This document shows, one piece after another, positions 9,168 through 23,724 of a DNA stretch of 64,000 bases. The stretch is from Rothia dentocariosa ATCC 17931 (GTDB lineage Bacteria > Actinomycetota > Actinomycetes > Actinomycetales > Micrococcaceae), in contig NC_014643.1 of assembly GCF_000164695.2 (NCBI RefSeq), positions 1,364,001-1,428,000 on the forward strand, written 5' to 3'. Every line of letters starts with the position of its first letter. Position 1 is the stretch's first letter. Under the pieces are notes generated by a model. The model searched no databases and had not been told where the DNA came from. It worked only from the letters and a program-made list of their open reading frames with translations. The position numbers and the translations under genes are program-made.

Positions 9168-9503
9168 ATGACTGCTCCTCAGCTTTTGTTTTATGCCACC
9201 CTGATTATTGACGGGTTACTTGCCCTCGTGGTGGCGTGGATTTGCATTCTCGCCTTTGTGCGGTCCGTCATGGCACCCGCGAATATGTACACGTTCAACG
9301 GCAAACGCTCCAAGAATTTCTGGATGGCTATGACCGGCGGTTCCGCCGCGGTTGGTCTGCTGGGGGTTTGGAGCGCCTTGAGCTTCACTTACAATCCTAG
9401 CGCTACGAGCAGCGTGGTGCTTTTCCAGCTGGTCGCCGCTACCATTTCGAGTGTTTTCCTGGCAGGAGTCTGGCCTGCCGTGGGCGGTAACCGCCGCTAC
9501 TAG
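9168..9503 (+). CDS. DUF2516-like small membrane protein
   Basis: 111 residues with three predicted membrane helices (about 5-30, 52-72 and 82-104), short polar ends and the motif MYTFNGKRSKNFWM in the first loop, as in the actinobacterial DUF2516 family. It starts 8 bases after the trans-sulfuration gene, with AAGGAAAAT before the ATG, so co-transcription is likely. No function is known for the family. Assignment rests on the loop motif and topology and is moderate. Confidence 0.7.
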   Translation: MTAPQLLFYATLIIDGLLALVVAWICILAFVRSVMAPANMYTFNGKRSKNFWMAMTGGSAAVGLLGVWSALSFTYNPSATSSVVLFQLVAATISSVFLAGVWPAVGGNRRY

Positions 9504-9699
9504 GCGCTCGTCAAGGCGTGCAGCCCGTATCTTTCGCCCGAGTATAGGGTGACTTTGACCTTTTCGGCGCGTGGCGCATCTATGCAGGGGTGTGCCGCGT
9601 GCCGATTCGTCTTCTGCCGCGAGATGTAGGGCAAGATGGCGGTGTGGTGTTGCTGGCATAAGCATGACAAACCGCCGCCCGCATGAAAAAATAGAAGCT

Positions 9700-10437
9700 A
9701 TGACATACAAATTAGTACTCCTGCGTCACGGCCAGTCGGAGTGGAACGAGAAGAACCTGTTCACCGGCTGGGTCGATGTTAATCTGACTGATAAGGGTCG
9801 TGCTGAGGCTCAGCGCGGCGGCGAACTACTGAAAGAACGCGGCATCCTTCCCGATATTGTGCACACCTCATTGCAGCGCCGCGCTATCAACACCGCAAAT
9901 ATTGCCCTGGATGCGGCCGACCGCCTCTGGATTCCGGTCAAGCGTACCTGGCGTCTGAACGAACGTCACTACGGCGCTCTGCAGGGTAAGAACAAGTCTG
10001 AGATCCGTGAAGAATACGGTGACGAGAAGTTCATGACTTGGCGTCGTTCCTACGATGTGCCACCTCCGCCGCTGGACGATAGCGACCCCTACTCGCAGGC
10101 AAACGATCCCCGCTACGCGGATGTTGAGAACGCACCCCGCACCGAGTGCCTCAAGGACGTTCTCGGTCGTATGCTTCCGTACTGGGAATCCGATATTAAG
10201 CCCGACCTTGCCGACGGTAAGACTGTGCTGGTCGCGGCGCACGGTAACTCCCTGCGCTCGCTTGTGAAGCATTTGGAGAACATCTCCGATGAGGATATCG
10301 CTGGGTTGAACATTCCGACCGGCATTCCGCTGTACTACGAGCTGGACGAGAACTTTAAGCCTCTCAAGCCGGGCGAGTACCTTGACCCTGAAGCTGCGAA
10401 GGATGCTATCGCGGCTGTTGCAAACCAGGGTAAGTAA
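9700..10437 (+). CDS. gpmA: 2,3-bisphosphoglycerate-dependent phosphoglycerate mutase
   Basis: Interconverts 3- and 2-phosphoglycerate in glycolysis. The phosphohistidine motif [20 protein letters not shown] lies at the N-terminus, followed by [42 protein letters not shown] (second catalytic His) and [14 protein letters not shown] 9700 gives the normal length (245 residues) and the motif at the usual position; the frame continues upstream to 9571, but that part has no family similarity. The order gpmA-senX3-regX3 is the same as in mycobacteria. Confidence 0.95.
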   Translation: MTYKLVLLRHGQSEWNEKNLFTGWVDVNLTDKGRAEAQRGGELLKERGILPDIVHTSLQRRAINTANIALDAADRLWIPVKRTWRLNERHYGALQGKNKSEIREEYGDEKFMTWRRSYDVPPPPLDDSDPYSQANDPRYADVENAPRTECLKDVLGRMLPYWESDIKPDLADGKTVLVAAHGNSLRSLVKHLENISDEDIAGLNIPTGIPLYYELDENFKPLKPGEYLDPEAAKDAIAAVANQGK

Positions 10438-10452
10438 TTATTTAACGCGCAT

Positions 10453-10510
10453 GGTAAGAGAACCCATCGTTCCGGTAGTGTTGAACTGACCGGGGCGGTG
10501 GGTTCTCACC
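10453..10510 (+). terminator. Hairpin terminator after gpmA
   Basis: Arms GGTAAGAGAACCCATCG and CGGTGGGTTCTCACC pair almost fully (wobbles allowed), with a smaller inner CCGGT/ACCGG stem, followed by GTTTTC. It separates gpmA from senX3. Confidence 0.75.
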
Positions 10511-10607
10511 GTTTTCAGAGCACCTCGGCACTGCGGCGGTCAGGTTTTCGCTTCAGATACAATGCACACCGCACATCAGATAAGCACTTTTAGGAAGGAA
10601 TCGCCCG

Positions 10608-11765
10608 TTGAACGCAGGTCTTATCGCTTTTTCCTCCGGCGTTCTCGGACTGGCTCTGGGTCTTTTGAGCATGGGTATTCTGAGGCGGTTCGAGCGTGAA
10701 CGACATCGCACGACCGTCGCCGAACCCGCCTTGAGCGACGGAGCGGCGCAGGTGCTTGCGGTTATTGGGCGTGCCTATGTGGTGGTAGACGAGGTCGGAG
10801 GCGTCGTGCAGGCTTCGCCGGGCGCCTACGCCATGGGGCTGGTGCGCGGGCACACCGTGCTGTCTATTGAGCTTGCCGAGATGATCCGCACCGTGCGGCA
10901 CCGCGGTATTTTCGTGGAAAAAGAACTTGAGATTGCCCGAGGTGAGGACGAATCCCTGGTGATCGACTTGCGCGTGGCTCCTGTGGGAAACGAATATATT
11001 TTGGTGCTCGCCGATGACCGCACCGAAATCTCGCGTGTGCAGCGGGTACGCAACGACTTCGTGGCGAACGTTTCGCATGAGCTGAAAACTCCGGTGGGGG
11101 CAATTAGCCTGCTTGCAGAGGCCATTGAGGAAGCCCGTGATGACCCGGAATCTATCGACTATTTCACGAGTCGTCTGCACAAAGAAACAAAGCGTCTGAC
11201 CGCGCTTGTCCGCGATATTATCGAACTTTCCCGCCTGCAGTCCGCCGATGTGATCGGCAGCGGAAAATTGGTGTCTATCAATAACCTGGTGGCGGAGGCG
11301 GTGGACCGTTCCAAGCTCGCCGCCGAAGCCAAGAACATCACCATCCATACGGATGCCCACGCCGACCGTGAGGTTTATGCAGACCCCGAGCTGCTTGGGA
11401 TCGCGGTGCACAACCTCATTGAGAACGCGGTGCGGTATTCTCCCGAAGATACCCGCGTTGATGTCACGGTCGAAACCTCGCACGAGAACCTGTTGATTTC
11501 GGTGACAGATCAGGGCGCCGGAATCTCTGAGGAAGACCAGAAACGTATTTTTGAGCGTTTTTATCGTGTAGACCCGGCCCGTTCACGGCAAACCGGCGGT
11601 ACCGGTCTGGGTCTGAGCATCGTCAAGCACGTGATGGCGCAGCACGGTGGCATGGTCACCGTGGATTCGACCCTGGGGGAGGGCTCCACATTTACGCTGA
11701 GTCTGCCGCTTGCCGAGGCAGATCACTCGACCCCTGAAATCCTGGAATCCGCCGATAACTCGTGA
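10608..11765 (+). CDS. senX3: Two-component sensor histidine kinase, SenX3-like
   Basis: The sensor that with RegX3 controls the phosphate-starvation response. It has an N-terminal membrane segment (about 3-22), a PAS-like region (about 45-140), HisKA with the phospho-acceptor block NDFVANVSHELKTPVGAI, and HATPase with the N box (HNLIENAVRYSPEDT), G1 (SVTDQGAGIS), F (RIFERFYRVD) and G2 (GGTGLGLSIVKHV) motifs. 385 residues. TTG at 10608 is chosen because AGGAAGG precedes it by 9 bases. SenX3 in mycobacteria has two membrane segments; only one is evident here. The regX3 gene follows after 41 bases. Confidence 0.92.
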   Translation: MNAGLIAFSSGVLGLALGLLSMGILRRFERERHRTTVAEPALSDGAAQVLAVIGRAYVVVDEVGGVVQASPGAYAMGLVRGHTVLSIELAEMIRTVRHRGIFVEKELEIARGEDESLVIDLRVAPVGNEYILVLADDRTEISRVQRVRNDFVANVSHELKTPVGAISLLAEAIEEARDDPESIDYFTSRLHKETKRLTALVRDIIELSRLQSADVIGSGKLVSINNLVAEAVDRSKLAAEAKNITIHTDAHADREVYADPELLGIAVHNLIENAVRYSPEDTRVDVTVETSHENLLISVTDQGAGISEEDQKRIFERFYRVDPARSRQTGGTGLGLSIVKHVMAQHGGMVTVDSTLGEGSTFTLSLPLAEADHSTPEILESADNS

Positions 11766-11806
11766 GCTGAGCTACACTAGCTACAGGACTTAAAACAGAG
11801 GTAACG

Positions 11807-12493
11807 ATGACGAAAATTCTGCTTGTTGAGGATGAAGAGGCGCTCTATGACCCGCTGTCCTTCCTGCTTGGGCGCGAAGGTTTCACGCCCGTTGTAGTCG
11901 ATAACGGTCTGGATGCGGTGCCTGCCTTTGAGAGAGAAGACCCAGACTTAGTGCTCCTTGACGTGATGCTTCCCGGAATGTCCGGCATGGAGGTGTGCAA
12001 GAAAATTCGCGCATCCTCCTCGGTTCCGATCATCATGCTGACCGCTAAGGATTCCGAGATTGACAAGGTGCTCGGGCTTGAACTTGGGGCTGATGACTAT
12101 GTGACCAAGCCGTACTCTTCGCGGGAGCTGATGGCGCGCATCCGGGCGGTGCTGCGGAGGCAGAGCCCCGACCACGGCGATGAGCAGGATCAGAAAGCCT
12201 TGGCGGCTGGTCCGGTGCGTATGGATGTGGAGCGTCACGTCGTCACCGTGGACGGTGAGGAAGTTTCCATGCCCCTGAAAGAGTTTGAACTTTTAGAGAT
12301 CTTGCTTCGCAACACCGGTCGCGTAATGACGCGCGCCCAGCTGATTGAGCGGGTCTGGGGCGCGGATTATGTGGGCGATACGAAGACATTAGATGTGCAC
12401 ATTAAACGCCTGCGCTCTAAGATCGAGCCGAAGGCATCCTCACCTCGCTATGTGATTACGGTGCGCGGGCTGGGCTATAAATTTGAGGCGTAG
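11807..12493 (+). CDS. regX3: Response regulator, RegX3-like (OmpR/PhoB family)
   Basis: 228 residues. Receiver domain: acidic pocket LLVEDEEALY, phosphorylation Asp in DLVLLDVMLPGMSG, Thr in IIMLTAKDSE and Lys in YVTKPYSSRELMARI. C-terminal winged helix: FELLEILLRNTGRVMTRAQL, followed by VDVHIKRLRSKIE-like recognition sequence (LDVHIKRLRSKIEPK) and ITVRGLGYKFE. It is the transcription-factor partner of the upstream kinase and probably acts on pho genes. The pair is followed by a strong terminator. Confidence 0.93.
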   Translation: MTKILLVEDEEALYDPLSFLLGREGFTPVVVDNGLDAVPAFEREDPDLVLLDVMLPGMSGMEVCKKIRASSSVPIIMLTAKDSEIDKVLGLELGADDYVTKPYSSRELMARIRAVLRRQSPDHGDEQDQKALAAGPVRMDVERHVVTVDGEEVSMPLKEFELLEILLRNTGRVMTRAQLIERVWGADYVGDTKTLDVHIKRLRSKIEPKASSPRYVITVRGLGYKFEA

Positions 12494-12510
12494 AGACTCG
12501 CCCATCTCCA

Positions 12511-12555
12511 TACAGAAAAAGGCTCTTTATGTCATATAAAGAGCCTTTTTCTGTA
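12511..12555. terminator. Bidirectional terminator, GGCTCTT family
   Basis: A perfect 20-bp stem: TACAGAAAAAGGCTCTTTAT, a GTCAT loop, and its exact complement ending in a T-run. It serves the convergent regX3 and LpqE-like genes. Closely related to the hairpins at 54587 and 58652. Confidence 0.92.
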
Positions 12556-12583
12556 CCTTGAGAGGGTGAAACCCTCACCAGAG

Positions 12584-13288
12584 CTACTGCACGTTCTCGT
12601 AGACGGGCACGCTCGCCGTAGGAGCCGGGGCGGGGACTTCCTCAGATTCGTCGTATGAAGGAGTCTCTGCCGGTTCAGGAGCCGTAGGCACAGCGGTCGC
12701 CGTATTCGTGGGAACGGCAGTTGCCGATGTGCTCGGCGTTGGGGTTTTCGCAGGCGTGCTGGCACTGGGAGTTGCCGCATGAGAGGACTGCGAGGATGCA
12801 CGCGAGCTCGCCGCATTCGGCATATAGGAAGCGTACTCCTTGAGGGTTCCATCTAAGATCGGAATATTCAGGTTTGTGGACTGATCGTTCGAAGAAACCT
12901 GAGTATTCGCCAGAGTCTCACCGGGAGTCTGCGAAATCTTCGGCACGATCACCTGAGAATCATTGCTTTCTAAACGTACCTGCTGGCCCTTGGCAACCTT
13001 GACGGATTTCTCGCCGCTGGGGAACGCGAAGGTAACAGTAATATCGTGGTCGCTCTTATTCAAGATAGTGCCGAGCAGACGACCATCCGCACCTTTGCCG
13101 GATGAAACCATCATGATATTGCGAAGCTCAACGCCGTTAAGATCGGCCTTAACCCCGTCGGATGCAGCATACTGCAGGGTTGTCGGCTGGGTATAGATAT
13201 AACCGCAGCCGGTTGCTGATATGAGCGCGGCTGCAATAGCCACACCCGCACCGGCGCGCTTAAGAGAGTGGGAAACGGCGAACTTCAC
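12584..13288 (-). CDS. LpqE-like secreted lipoprotein
   Basis: 234 residues starting at GTG 13288, preceded by a strong AGGAGG; the longer frame to 13375 has no ribosome site. The signal peptide ends in lipobox ISATGC, so the protein is a membrane-anchored lipoprotein. A globular beta-rich domain follows (about 40-150: GVELRNIMMVSSGKGADGRLLGTI, typical of LpqE), then a Ser/Thr/Pro/Ala-rich tail of about 90 residues. In mycobacteria lpqE lies divergent from carD-ispD-ispF-cysS; here the same neighbourhood is seen without carD, which supports orthology. Role unknown; the beta domain resembles those of copper-chaperone-like PCuAC/DUF461 proteins, but the metal ligands are not evident. Confidence 0.75.
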   Translation of the reverse strand: MKFAVSHSLKRAGAGVAIAAALISATGCGYIYTQPTTLQYAASDGVKADLNGVELRNIMMVSSGKGADGRLLGTILNKSDHDITVTFAFPSGEKSVKVAKGQQVRLESNDSQVIVPKISQTPGETLANTQVSSNDQSTNLNIPILDGTLKEYASYMPNAASSRASSQSSHAATPSASTPAKTPTPSTSATAVPTNTATAVPTAPEPAETPSYDESEEVPAPAPTASVPVYENVQ

Positions 13289-13574
13289 GGCGCGTCCTCC
13301 TAGATTCTGGTGAGCCCTGCGACTCTGTGTGCGTGCATATAAAGCCGCCTTGCACGCGCAGTCCTTCGAGCGCACAGAAGCGACACAAGATTTGACTCTC
13401 GCACTCTAGTTTAGCAATGTGATGACAAATCGTCAGTATGAGACCTGCACATGACGCCGGTTTTATGCCGTCCTCGGGAAATCACCGTGGAACTTTGCGA
13501 GTCTCGCTCAGCGTCATAAACCTGCGCAAACATCTCAAAACCTCAGAAGCACACTATCGGGTACCCTCTTAGAT

Positions 13575-14345
13575 GTGACTGAAAACTATCCAGAGGCTCT
13601 ATCCACGAATGCTTCCCTAGTAGCCCGCACCGCCATCGTCGTGCTCGGCGCGGGTTCCGGCACCCGTCTCAAAGAAAAGATGCCTAAAGCTGCCGTCGAT
13701 GTACACGGAAAAACCCTGCTGTACTGGGCACTTGAGCGCGCGCGTGCCTCGGGTATTGCGGAACGTCTCGTCGTAACGGTTCCACCTGACTGCGCGCACC
13801 GGTGCCCGCAATTACTGACCGATGCCGCCGAATTTGATGCTCTCGTTACGGAAGGCGGCAACACCCGCACCGCATCGGTCATCGCCGCCCTCGATGCGCT
13901 CGCCGCCGAAAATCCGTCCATCGAGCGGGTGCTTATTCACGATTGCGCCCGCGCGTTTACACCTCCCCAGGTTTTCCGCACGGTCGCCCAAGCGCTGACT
14001 GTTGGGTATCGGGCCGTTATCCCCGTCGTTCCCGTGATCGACACCATTAAAACCGTGGATGCGCACGGCACCGTCACCGGCACGCCCTCCCGTGCACTTA
14101 TGCGTGCCGTACAAACCCCGCAAGGCTTCAGGATCGACACCCTGCGTGCCGCACATGAGCACAGCCGCACGCTTGAGGCTTCAGTCGCCGAGCAAATTAC
14201 TGATGATGCAATGGCGGTCGAAGCATACGGAGAACAGGTGCATACCGTGACTGGGCATGCCGATGCCTTCAAAATTACAACCCCGCTCGATTTGCGCATA
14301 GCGCGCGCACTTTACCCAACCGCCCCGGAATCCGTCTGCTCCTAA
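13575..14345 (+). CDS. ispD: 2-C-methyl-D-erythritol 4-phosphate cytidylyltransferase
   Basis: Third step of the MEP isoprenoid pathway (MEP + CTP to CDP-ME). The nucleotide-binding motif VVLGAGSGTRLKEKMPKA is present, with the substrate segment VLIHDCARAFTPP and the C-terminal ITTPLDLRIARAL. 256 residues with GTG start at 13575. The N-terminus carries about 15 extra residues compared with short homologues. It is the first gene of the ispD-ispF-cysS-rlmB run; the carD gene that often precedes it in actinobacteria is absent. Confidence 0.92.
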   Translation: MTENYPEALSTNASLVARTAIVVLGAGSGTRLKEKMPKAAVDVHGKTLLYWALERARASGIAERLVVTVPPDCAHRCPQLLTDAAEFDALVTEGGNTRTASVIAALDALAAENPSIERVLIHDCARAFTPPQVFRTVAQALTVGYRAVIPVVPVIDTIKTVDAHGTVTGTPSRALMRAVQTPQGFRIDTLRAAHEHSRTLEASVAEQITDDAMAVEAYGEQVHTVTGHADAFKITTPLDLRIARALYPTAPESVCS

Positions 14346-14379
14346 AGGCTAAACACAAAACCGTGATGAAAGGCATGCC

Positions 14380-14904
14380 ATGACAGATACAACCAGCACA
14401 CAGAACCGCCCCACCCCTCAGGTCCCCCTTATACCCCGCGTAGGAACCGGCGTAGACGTGCATGCCTTTGGGGAGGAAAACACCGAGCTATGGATCGCGG
14501 GGCTGTACTGGCCGGGCGAGCGCGGGCTCAGCGGGCATTCCGACGGCGACGTCGTTGCGCACGCGGCCGCCGATGCGCTCTTTGCCGCCTCCGGTACCGG
14601 AGATTTGGGCAGTAACTTCGGGGTGGATCGCCCAGATATGGCGGGCGCATCCGGGGTGCGTATTCTCTCGGAGGCGGCGGCAATCGTGCGAGCGGCAGGT
14701 TTCGAGATCGGCAACATCAGCGTGCAGCTGATCGGTAACCGCCCCAAATTTTCGCCGCGCCGCGCAGAAGCCAATCGTGTTCTGAGTGAAGCGGCTGGGG
14801 CTTCGGTGACCGTTACCGCGACCACGACCGACGGCTTAGGCCTGACCGGACGCGGCGAAGGCGTTGCAGCCGTTGCCACCGCACTCCTTTACCCGGTGGT
14901 GTAG
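14380..14904 (+). CDS. ispF: 2-C-methyl-D-erythritol 2,4-cyclodiphosphate synthase
   Basis: Cyclises CDP-ME 2-phosphate in the MEP pathway. Metal-binding [11 protein letters not shown] (D and H ligands), [16 protein letters not shown] with the third His, and the [18 protein letters not shown]-terminal motif are intact. 174 residues with a 25-residue N-terminal extension before the usual start. It lies 34 bases behind ispD in the same operon. Confidence 0.95.
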   Translation: MTDTTSTQNRPTPQVPLIPRVGTGVDVHAFGEENTELWIAGLYWPGERGLSGHSDGDVVAHAAADALFAASGTGDLGSNFGVDRPDMAGASGVRILSEAAAIVRAAGFEIGNISVQLIGNRPKFSPRRAEANRVLSEAAGASVTVTATTTDGLGLTGRGEGVAAVATALLYPVV

Positions 14905-14983
14905 TCCCCCCCCGACGGAAGATTATTAAAGAGAATCCGGCGGTACCCACCGCTCGGGTGCTATAACCCGTAAACTAGGTACT

Positions 14984-16414
14984 GTGACTATGCGTTTTTA
15001 TGATTCAGCAACATCAAGCATCCGCGATTTTGAACCGGTAGTCCCCGGTGAGGCACGCATCTACTACTGCGGTGCCACCGTGCAGGGCGAACCGCATGTG
15101 GGGCATATCCGCTCCGCCCTGGTCTTCGACCAGCTTGCGCGGTGGATGCGCTACCGCGGGTTCAAAGTCACCACCGTGCGCAATGTTACGGATATTGACG
15201 ATAAAATTTTGGCGAAGTCCGTTGAATCTGCACAGCCCACCTACACCGGGGAGCACCCCAACGAGCAGTGGTGGGCGCTCGCGTATCGATACGAGAAAGT
15301 TTTTGCGCGCGCATATGCGACGTTGGGTATTGACCCGCCAACCTATGAGCCGCGTGCGACCGGTCACATTCCTGAGATGTTTGAACTTATTCAGCGTCTC
15401 ATCGACCGCGGGCATGCATACCCGGCGCTTGACGATTCCGGGGATGTCTATTTCGATGTGCGTTCTTGGGAACAGTATGGCGCGCTCACCCGCCAGAGCG
15501 TGGACGATATGCAGGATTCCGCCGACGCAGACCCGCGCGGCAAGCGTGATCCCCGCGATTTTGCCCTGTGGAAGGGGTATAAGGAAGGTGAACCGCTGAC
15601 CGCAGCGTGGGATTCGCCGTGGGGCCGCGGTCGTCCCGGCTGGCATCTGGAATGCTCGGCGATGGCGGGTAAATACCTGGGGAAGCGGTTCGATATTCAC
15701 GGCGGCGGGCTGGATCTGCGTTTTCCGCATCACGAGAATGAACTGGCGCAGTCCACGGCTGCGGGCGATGATTTCGCTAATTTCTGGATGCACAACGGCA
15801 TGGTCACCTACGAGGGCGAGAAAATGTCGAAATCGATCGGCAACACCATTTCTCCCGTGCAAATGCTGCAGCAGGCTCGCCCGCTGGTAGTGCGCTATTA
15901 TTTGGGTTCGGCACATTATCGTTCGGTGTTGGATTACCGCCCCACTTCATTAGAAGAGGCACGGGTTGCTATCGAGCGTGTGGAGGCATTCCTCGCCGCT
16001 ACCTCGGAGCTTATGGCCCCGGACCCACAGGAACGTCGCGTACCGCAGGACTTTGCGGATGCGCTTGACGACGATATGAATATTCCGCGCGCACTTGCGG
16101 TGCTTCACGAGCAGACTCGCGCCGGTAACGCCGCGCTTGCCGCCGGTGCGGATGCCTCCGAATTCGCAAATGCGGTGTGGGCTATGGCAAATGTGCTTGG
16201 GCTGACTTCGCTCATGAATCTTGACGGTTCGGGGGCTTCCGGTGCGGAACATCAGGCATTAGATGCGCTCATTCATACTATTTTGGAACAGCGCGCGAGT
16301 GCCCGCGCCGAGAAGGATTGGGCGACCGCCGACAGGATGCGCGATGTGCTCGCCGCCGCAGGTATTACGGTCAAGGACGGCGCGCAGGGCTCTACATGGA
16401 GCCTTAACGCATAA
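14984..16414 (+). CDS. cysS: Cysteinyl-tRNA synthetase
   Basis: Class I synthetase charging tRNA-Cys. Zinc ligands start at YYCGATVQGEPHVGHIRSAL, which contains the HIGH-like signature (HVGH); the second Cys sits in WHLECSAM and His in HHENELAQ. KMSKS motif: GEKMSKSIGN. 476 residues, GTG at 14984 (ATG 14990 is an alternative two codons in). It has the DALR-like C-terminus. In some actinobacteria the paralogue MshC makes mycothiol, but the full-length C-terminal tRNA-binding part here argues for CysS. Confidence 0.95.
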   Translation: MTMRFYDSATSSIRDFEPVVPGEARIYYCGATVQGEPHVGHIRSALVFDQLARWMRYRGFKVTTVRNVTDIDDKILAKSVESAQPTYTGEHPNEQWWALAYRYEKVFARAYATLGIDPPTYEPRATGHIPEMFELIQRLIDRGHAYPALDDSGDVYFDVRSWEQYGALTRQSVDDMQDSADADPRGKRDPRDFALWKGYKEGEPLTAAWDSPWGRGRPGWHLECSAMAGKYLGKRFDIHGGGLDLRFPHHENELAQSTAAGDDFANFWMHNGMVTYEGEKMSKSIGNTISPVQMLQQARPLVVRYYLGSAHYRSVLDYRPTSLEEARVAIERVEAFLAATSELMAPDPQERRVPQDFADALDDDMNIPRALAVLHEQTRAGNAALAAGADASEFANAVWAMANVLGLTSLMNLDGSGASGAEHQALDALIHTILEQRASARAEKDWATADRMRDVLAAAGITVKDGAQGSTWSLNA

Positions 16415-16475
16415 CACATTCCCCGAAACTCGCCCCGAAGCGGGCACGACAGACGTTGAACTAAAGGATACAGAT

Positions 16476-17462
16476 ATGGCTAAGGCAGGTTCGCGCCCCG
16501 GCGCTACCGCAAAGAAAAAGGGTGCGACGAAGGGCACCGGCGGTCACGGTCGGCGTGCGCTGGAAGGTAAAGGACCCACCCCGAAGGCTGAGGACCGCGT
16601 TTACCACAAGGCGTATAAGATGAAGCGCGCGGCGGAGCGTCGTGCGGCTACCGGCACGAACCGCAAGTTCCAGACTCGTCTGGGCGGCAAGCGCATGAGC
16701 GATGAACTTGTTACCGGTCGCAACGCGGTTCTGGAGGCACTTCGCACCAATATTCCAGCGAAGCACCTGTACGTGATGAGCCGTATCGAGGTCGATGACC
16801 GCGTGCGCGACATTATGACGACGGCGAATAAGAAAAACCTGCCCATGCTGGAGATCCCCCGCAGCGAGCTGGATCGCCTGACGGATGGTGCCGTGCATCA
16901 GGGGATTGCAATGCAGATTCCGCCTTATCAGTACCCGGATGCGACCGATTTGGTACTGGACGTTATGGAGCGCTGGCATGCTGGCAAACTTAAGTCGCCT
17001 CCGCTTTTCGTGGCTTTGGATGGTATTACCGATCCTCGAAATTTGGGTGCAATTATTCGCAGCGTTTCGGCATTTAGCGGCGATGGGGTCATCATTCCTG
17101 AGCGTCGCTCTGCTGCAGTGACTGCGGGCGCCTGGAAAACGAGTGCGGGGGCGGCGGCCCGTATTCCGGTGGCGATGGCAACGAACCTGACGCGCGTGCT
17201 GCAGCAGGCAAAAGAGCAGGGTATTTTTGTGATTGGTTTGGACGGCGGGGGAGACATAGACCTGCCGAATCTACAGCTCGCTTCTGAGCCTCTGTGCGTG
17301 GTGGTTGGTTCCGAGGGTAAGGGCCTTTCGCGTTTGGTGACGGAGACCTGCGATCAGATCGTGTCGATCCCTATTGATTCGGCTATGGAGTCTCTCAACG
17401 CCGCAATGGCAGTGGGCATTACTCTCTATGACGTATCCCGCCATCGCGCTGAGTCTCACTAA
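16476..17462 (+). CDS. rlmB: 23S rRNA 2'-O-ribose methyltransferase, RlmB/TrmH family
   Basis: A SpoU-class methyltransferase, in E. coli modifying Gm2251 of 23S rRNA. 328 residues: a basic N-terminal extension of about 70 (Lys/Arg/Gly-rich, probably RNA-binding), the SpoU substrate-binding domain (VTGRNAVLEALRT ... HQGIAMQIPPYQY), and the SPOUT knot with motifs DPRNLGAIIRS, VVVGSEGKGLSRL and IPIDSAMESLNAAMAVGI. ATG 16476 follows CTAAAGGATA; the frame opens earlier at 16263 inside cysS. Last gene before the rRNA operon. The specific target nucleotide is inferred. Confidence 0.9.
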   Translation: MAKAGSRPGATAKKKGATKGTGGHGRRALEGKGPTPKAEDRVYHKAYKMKRAAERRAATGTNRKFQTRLGGKRMSDELVTGRNAVLEALRTNIPAKHLYVMSRIEVDDRVRDIMTTANKKNLPMLEIPRSELDRLTDGAVHQGIAMQIPPYQYPDATDLVLDVMERWHAGKLKSPPLFVALDGITDPRNLGAIIRSVSAFSGDGVIIPERRSAAVTAGAWKTSAGAAARIPVAMATNLTRVLQQAKEQGIFVIGLDGGGDIDLPNLQLASEPLCVVVGSEGKGLSRLVTETCDQIVSIPIDSAMESLNAAMAVGITLYDVSRHRAESH

Positions 17463-17476
17463 CGCTCTTATCCGAT

Positions 17477-17513
17477 GCGCGTGTGAAGCCTGATGTTCAG
17501 GTTCCACACGCGC
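17477..17513 (+). terminator. Hairpin after rlmB
   Basis: GCGCGTGTG-AAGCCTGA, a 3-base loop, then TCAGGTT-CCACACGCGC: a near-perfect 17-bp stem starting 14 bases after the rlmB stop. It has no T-run, so efficiency is uncertain. Confidence 0.6.
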
Positions 17514-18138
17514 TCGTGTATTGACGATGCAATGGGGTTGCAGCGGCAGAGCCCGAATACATACCGTGCTTGACGGCTTGTTTTGCTAGTGGTGTAAAAC
17601 ACTCACCCGTTGGGTTGCGGTGGTGGGTGTGGGTGTGTATAGTTGTATGAGTCGCCGCGGCGAGGACTTCATTTCTGGTTGTGATCCGGGTGGGGTTGGT
17701 TGCGGTGATTTATCATGTGATGACCGGCTGATGATGACTCTGATGGTGTGTTGTTGTTGGTGTGGTGTGTTGTTTGAGAACTCAAGAGTGTGCTTTGTTC
17801 AATACGTTTTAGACACAACTGTGTGTTGTGTTGTGATGATGTGTATTGGTGAAACGGGATGTTGTGACAGTGCACTGGTACCCCCTTTTTTTTGGTGGGG
17901 TGTTGGTGTGCGGGGTTGATACCGTATATGTTTTTTGATCTTATTGAGGTCATGTTTTTTGGTGTGGTCTTGTAGTTCTGAAAATTTTGTTGTGGTGTCT
18001 GCTGGTTGGGACATTCGTGTGGGACAGGAAGCATGGGGTGCGTTGGTGTGCCTGGTGTTTTGTGTCCTTGTTTTTTGTTTTGTCAGTAGTTCATTGTTTT
18101 TTGAGAGTTATGGGATCATGCGTTTGCTTTTTGTTTTT
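17514..18138 (+). promoter_or_regulatory. rRNA operon leader with two promoters and an antitermination-type box
   Basis: A 625-base gene-free leader. Two promoter-like sites are visible: TTGACG (17570) with a 17-base spacer to TGTAAA (17593), and TTGCGG (17615) with a 17-base spacer to TATAGT (17638). At 17769 lies TGTTTGAGAACTC, the box found in actinobacterial rRNA leaders and thought to load the Nus antitermination complex. The rest is unusually G/T-rich (TGTGTTG runs), which leaves long spurious open frames on the opposite strand. Promoter calls are by consensus only. Confidence 0.65.
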
Positions 18139-23110
<4,972 letters not shown>

Positions 23111-23202
23111 ACTATGTTGTTTGTGGTGTTTGCGTTCGCTGTATAGTTTTGAAACAACAAGCTGGGCCCCGTTTTTGTGGGGTGGGTTGTTGTTTGGTGG
23201 TT

Positions 23203-23322
23203 TTGCGGTGGTGATAGCTTGGGGGAAACGCCCAGTATCCTTTTCGAACCTGGTGAGCTAAGCCCTGTGGTGTTGATGGTACTGCATCTTGGTGGGTGTG
23301 GGAGAGTAGATGGCTGCCGCAA
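23203..23322 (+). rRNA. rrf: 5S ribosomal RNA
   Basis: 120 bases. The terminal stem is TTGCGGTGGT with GCTGCCGCAA (wobble pairs included). The internal GGGGGAAACGCCCAG, CGAACCTGGTGAGCTAAGCCC and GATGGTACTGCATC blocks are typical of 5S. It follows 23S by 92 bases. Confidence 0.95.
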
Positions 23323-23724
23323 TAAATATTTTGTTTAGAGGTAAGTATGGGTGGGGGTTTCCTGTGAGGGGGAGCTTTCGCTCATGCTTTTTGTGTTTAA
23401 CGGTGGTTTTTACTCAACAACCCCAACCCGGTAGCAGCATCCCCTTGACCATGAGTGCGGTTGGGGTATTGGTAAGCTATGCCGGGGGAGGGTCGGCTGC
23501 CCTCTTCTAATGTGTTCTGGCTGAATGGGTTTTCTTAGAACACACAAAAAGGTAACGGAGTATAAGACATATTGTGTCTGCCCTGAACCATCTCGTCCTG
23601 TCATGACAGCGAACCATCCTATCTAGGGTACGGAGCAAAGGCTTATAGGTAAAATTGTGTGCCTGCTACCGGGCACTTTACCCTGTCACCACAACGGATA
23701 TAGCCTCGAATAACCACTCAATTA

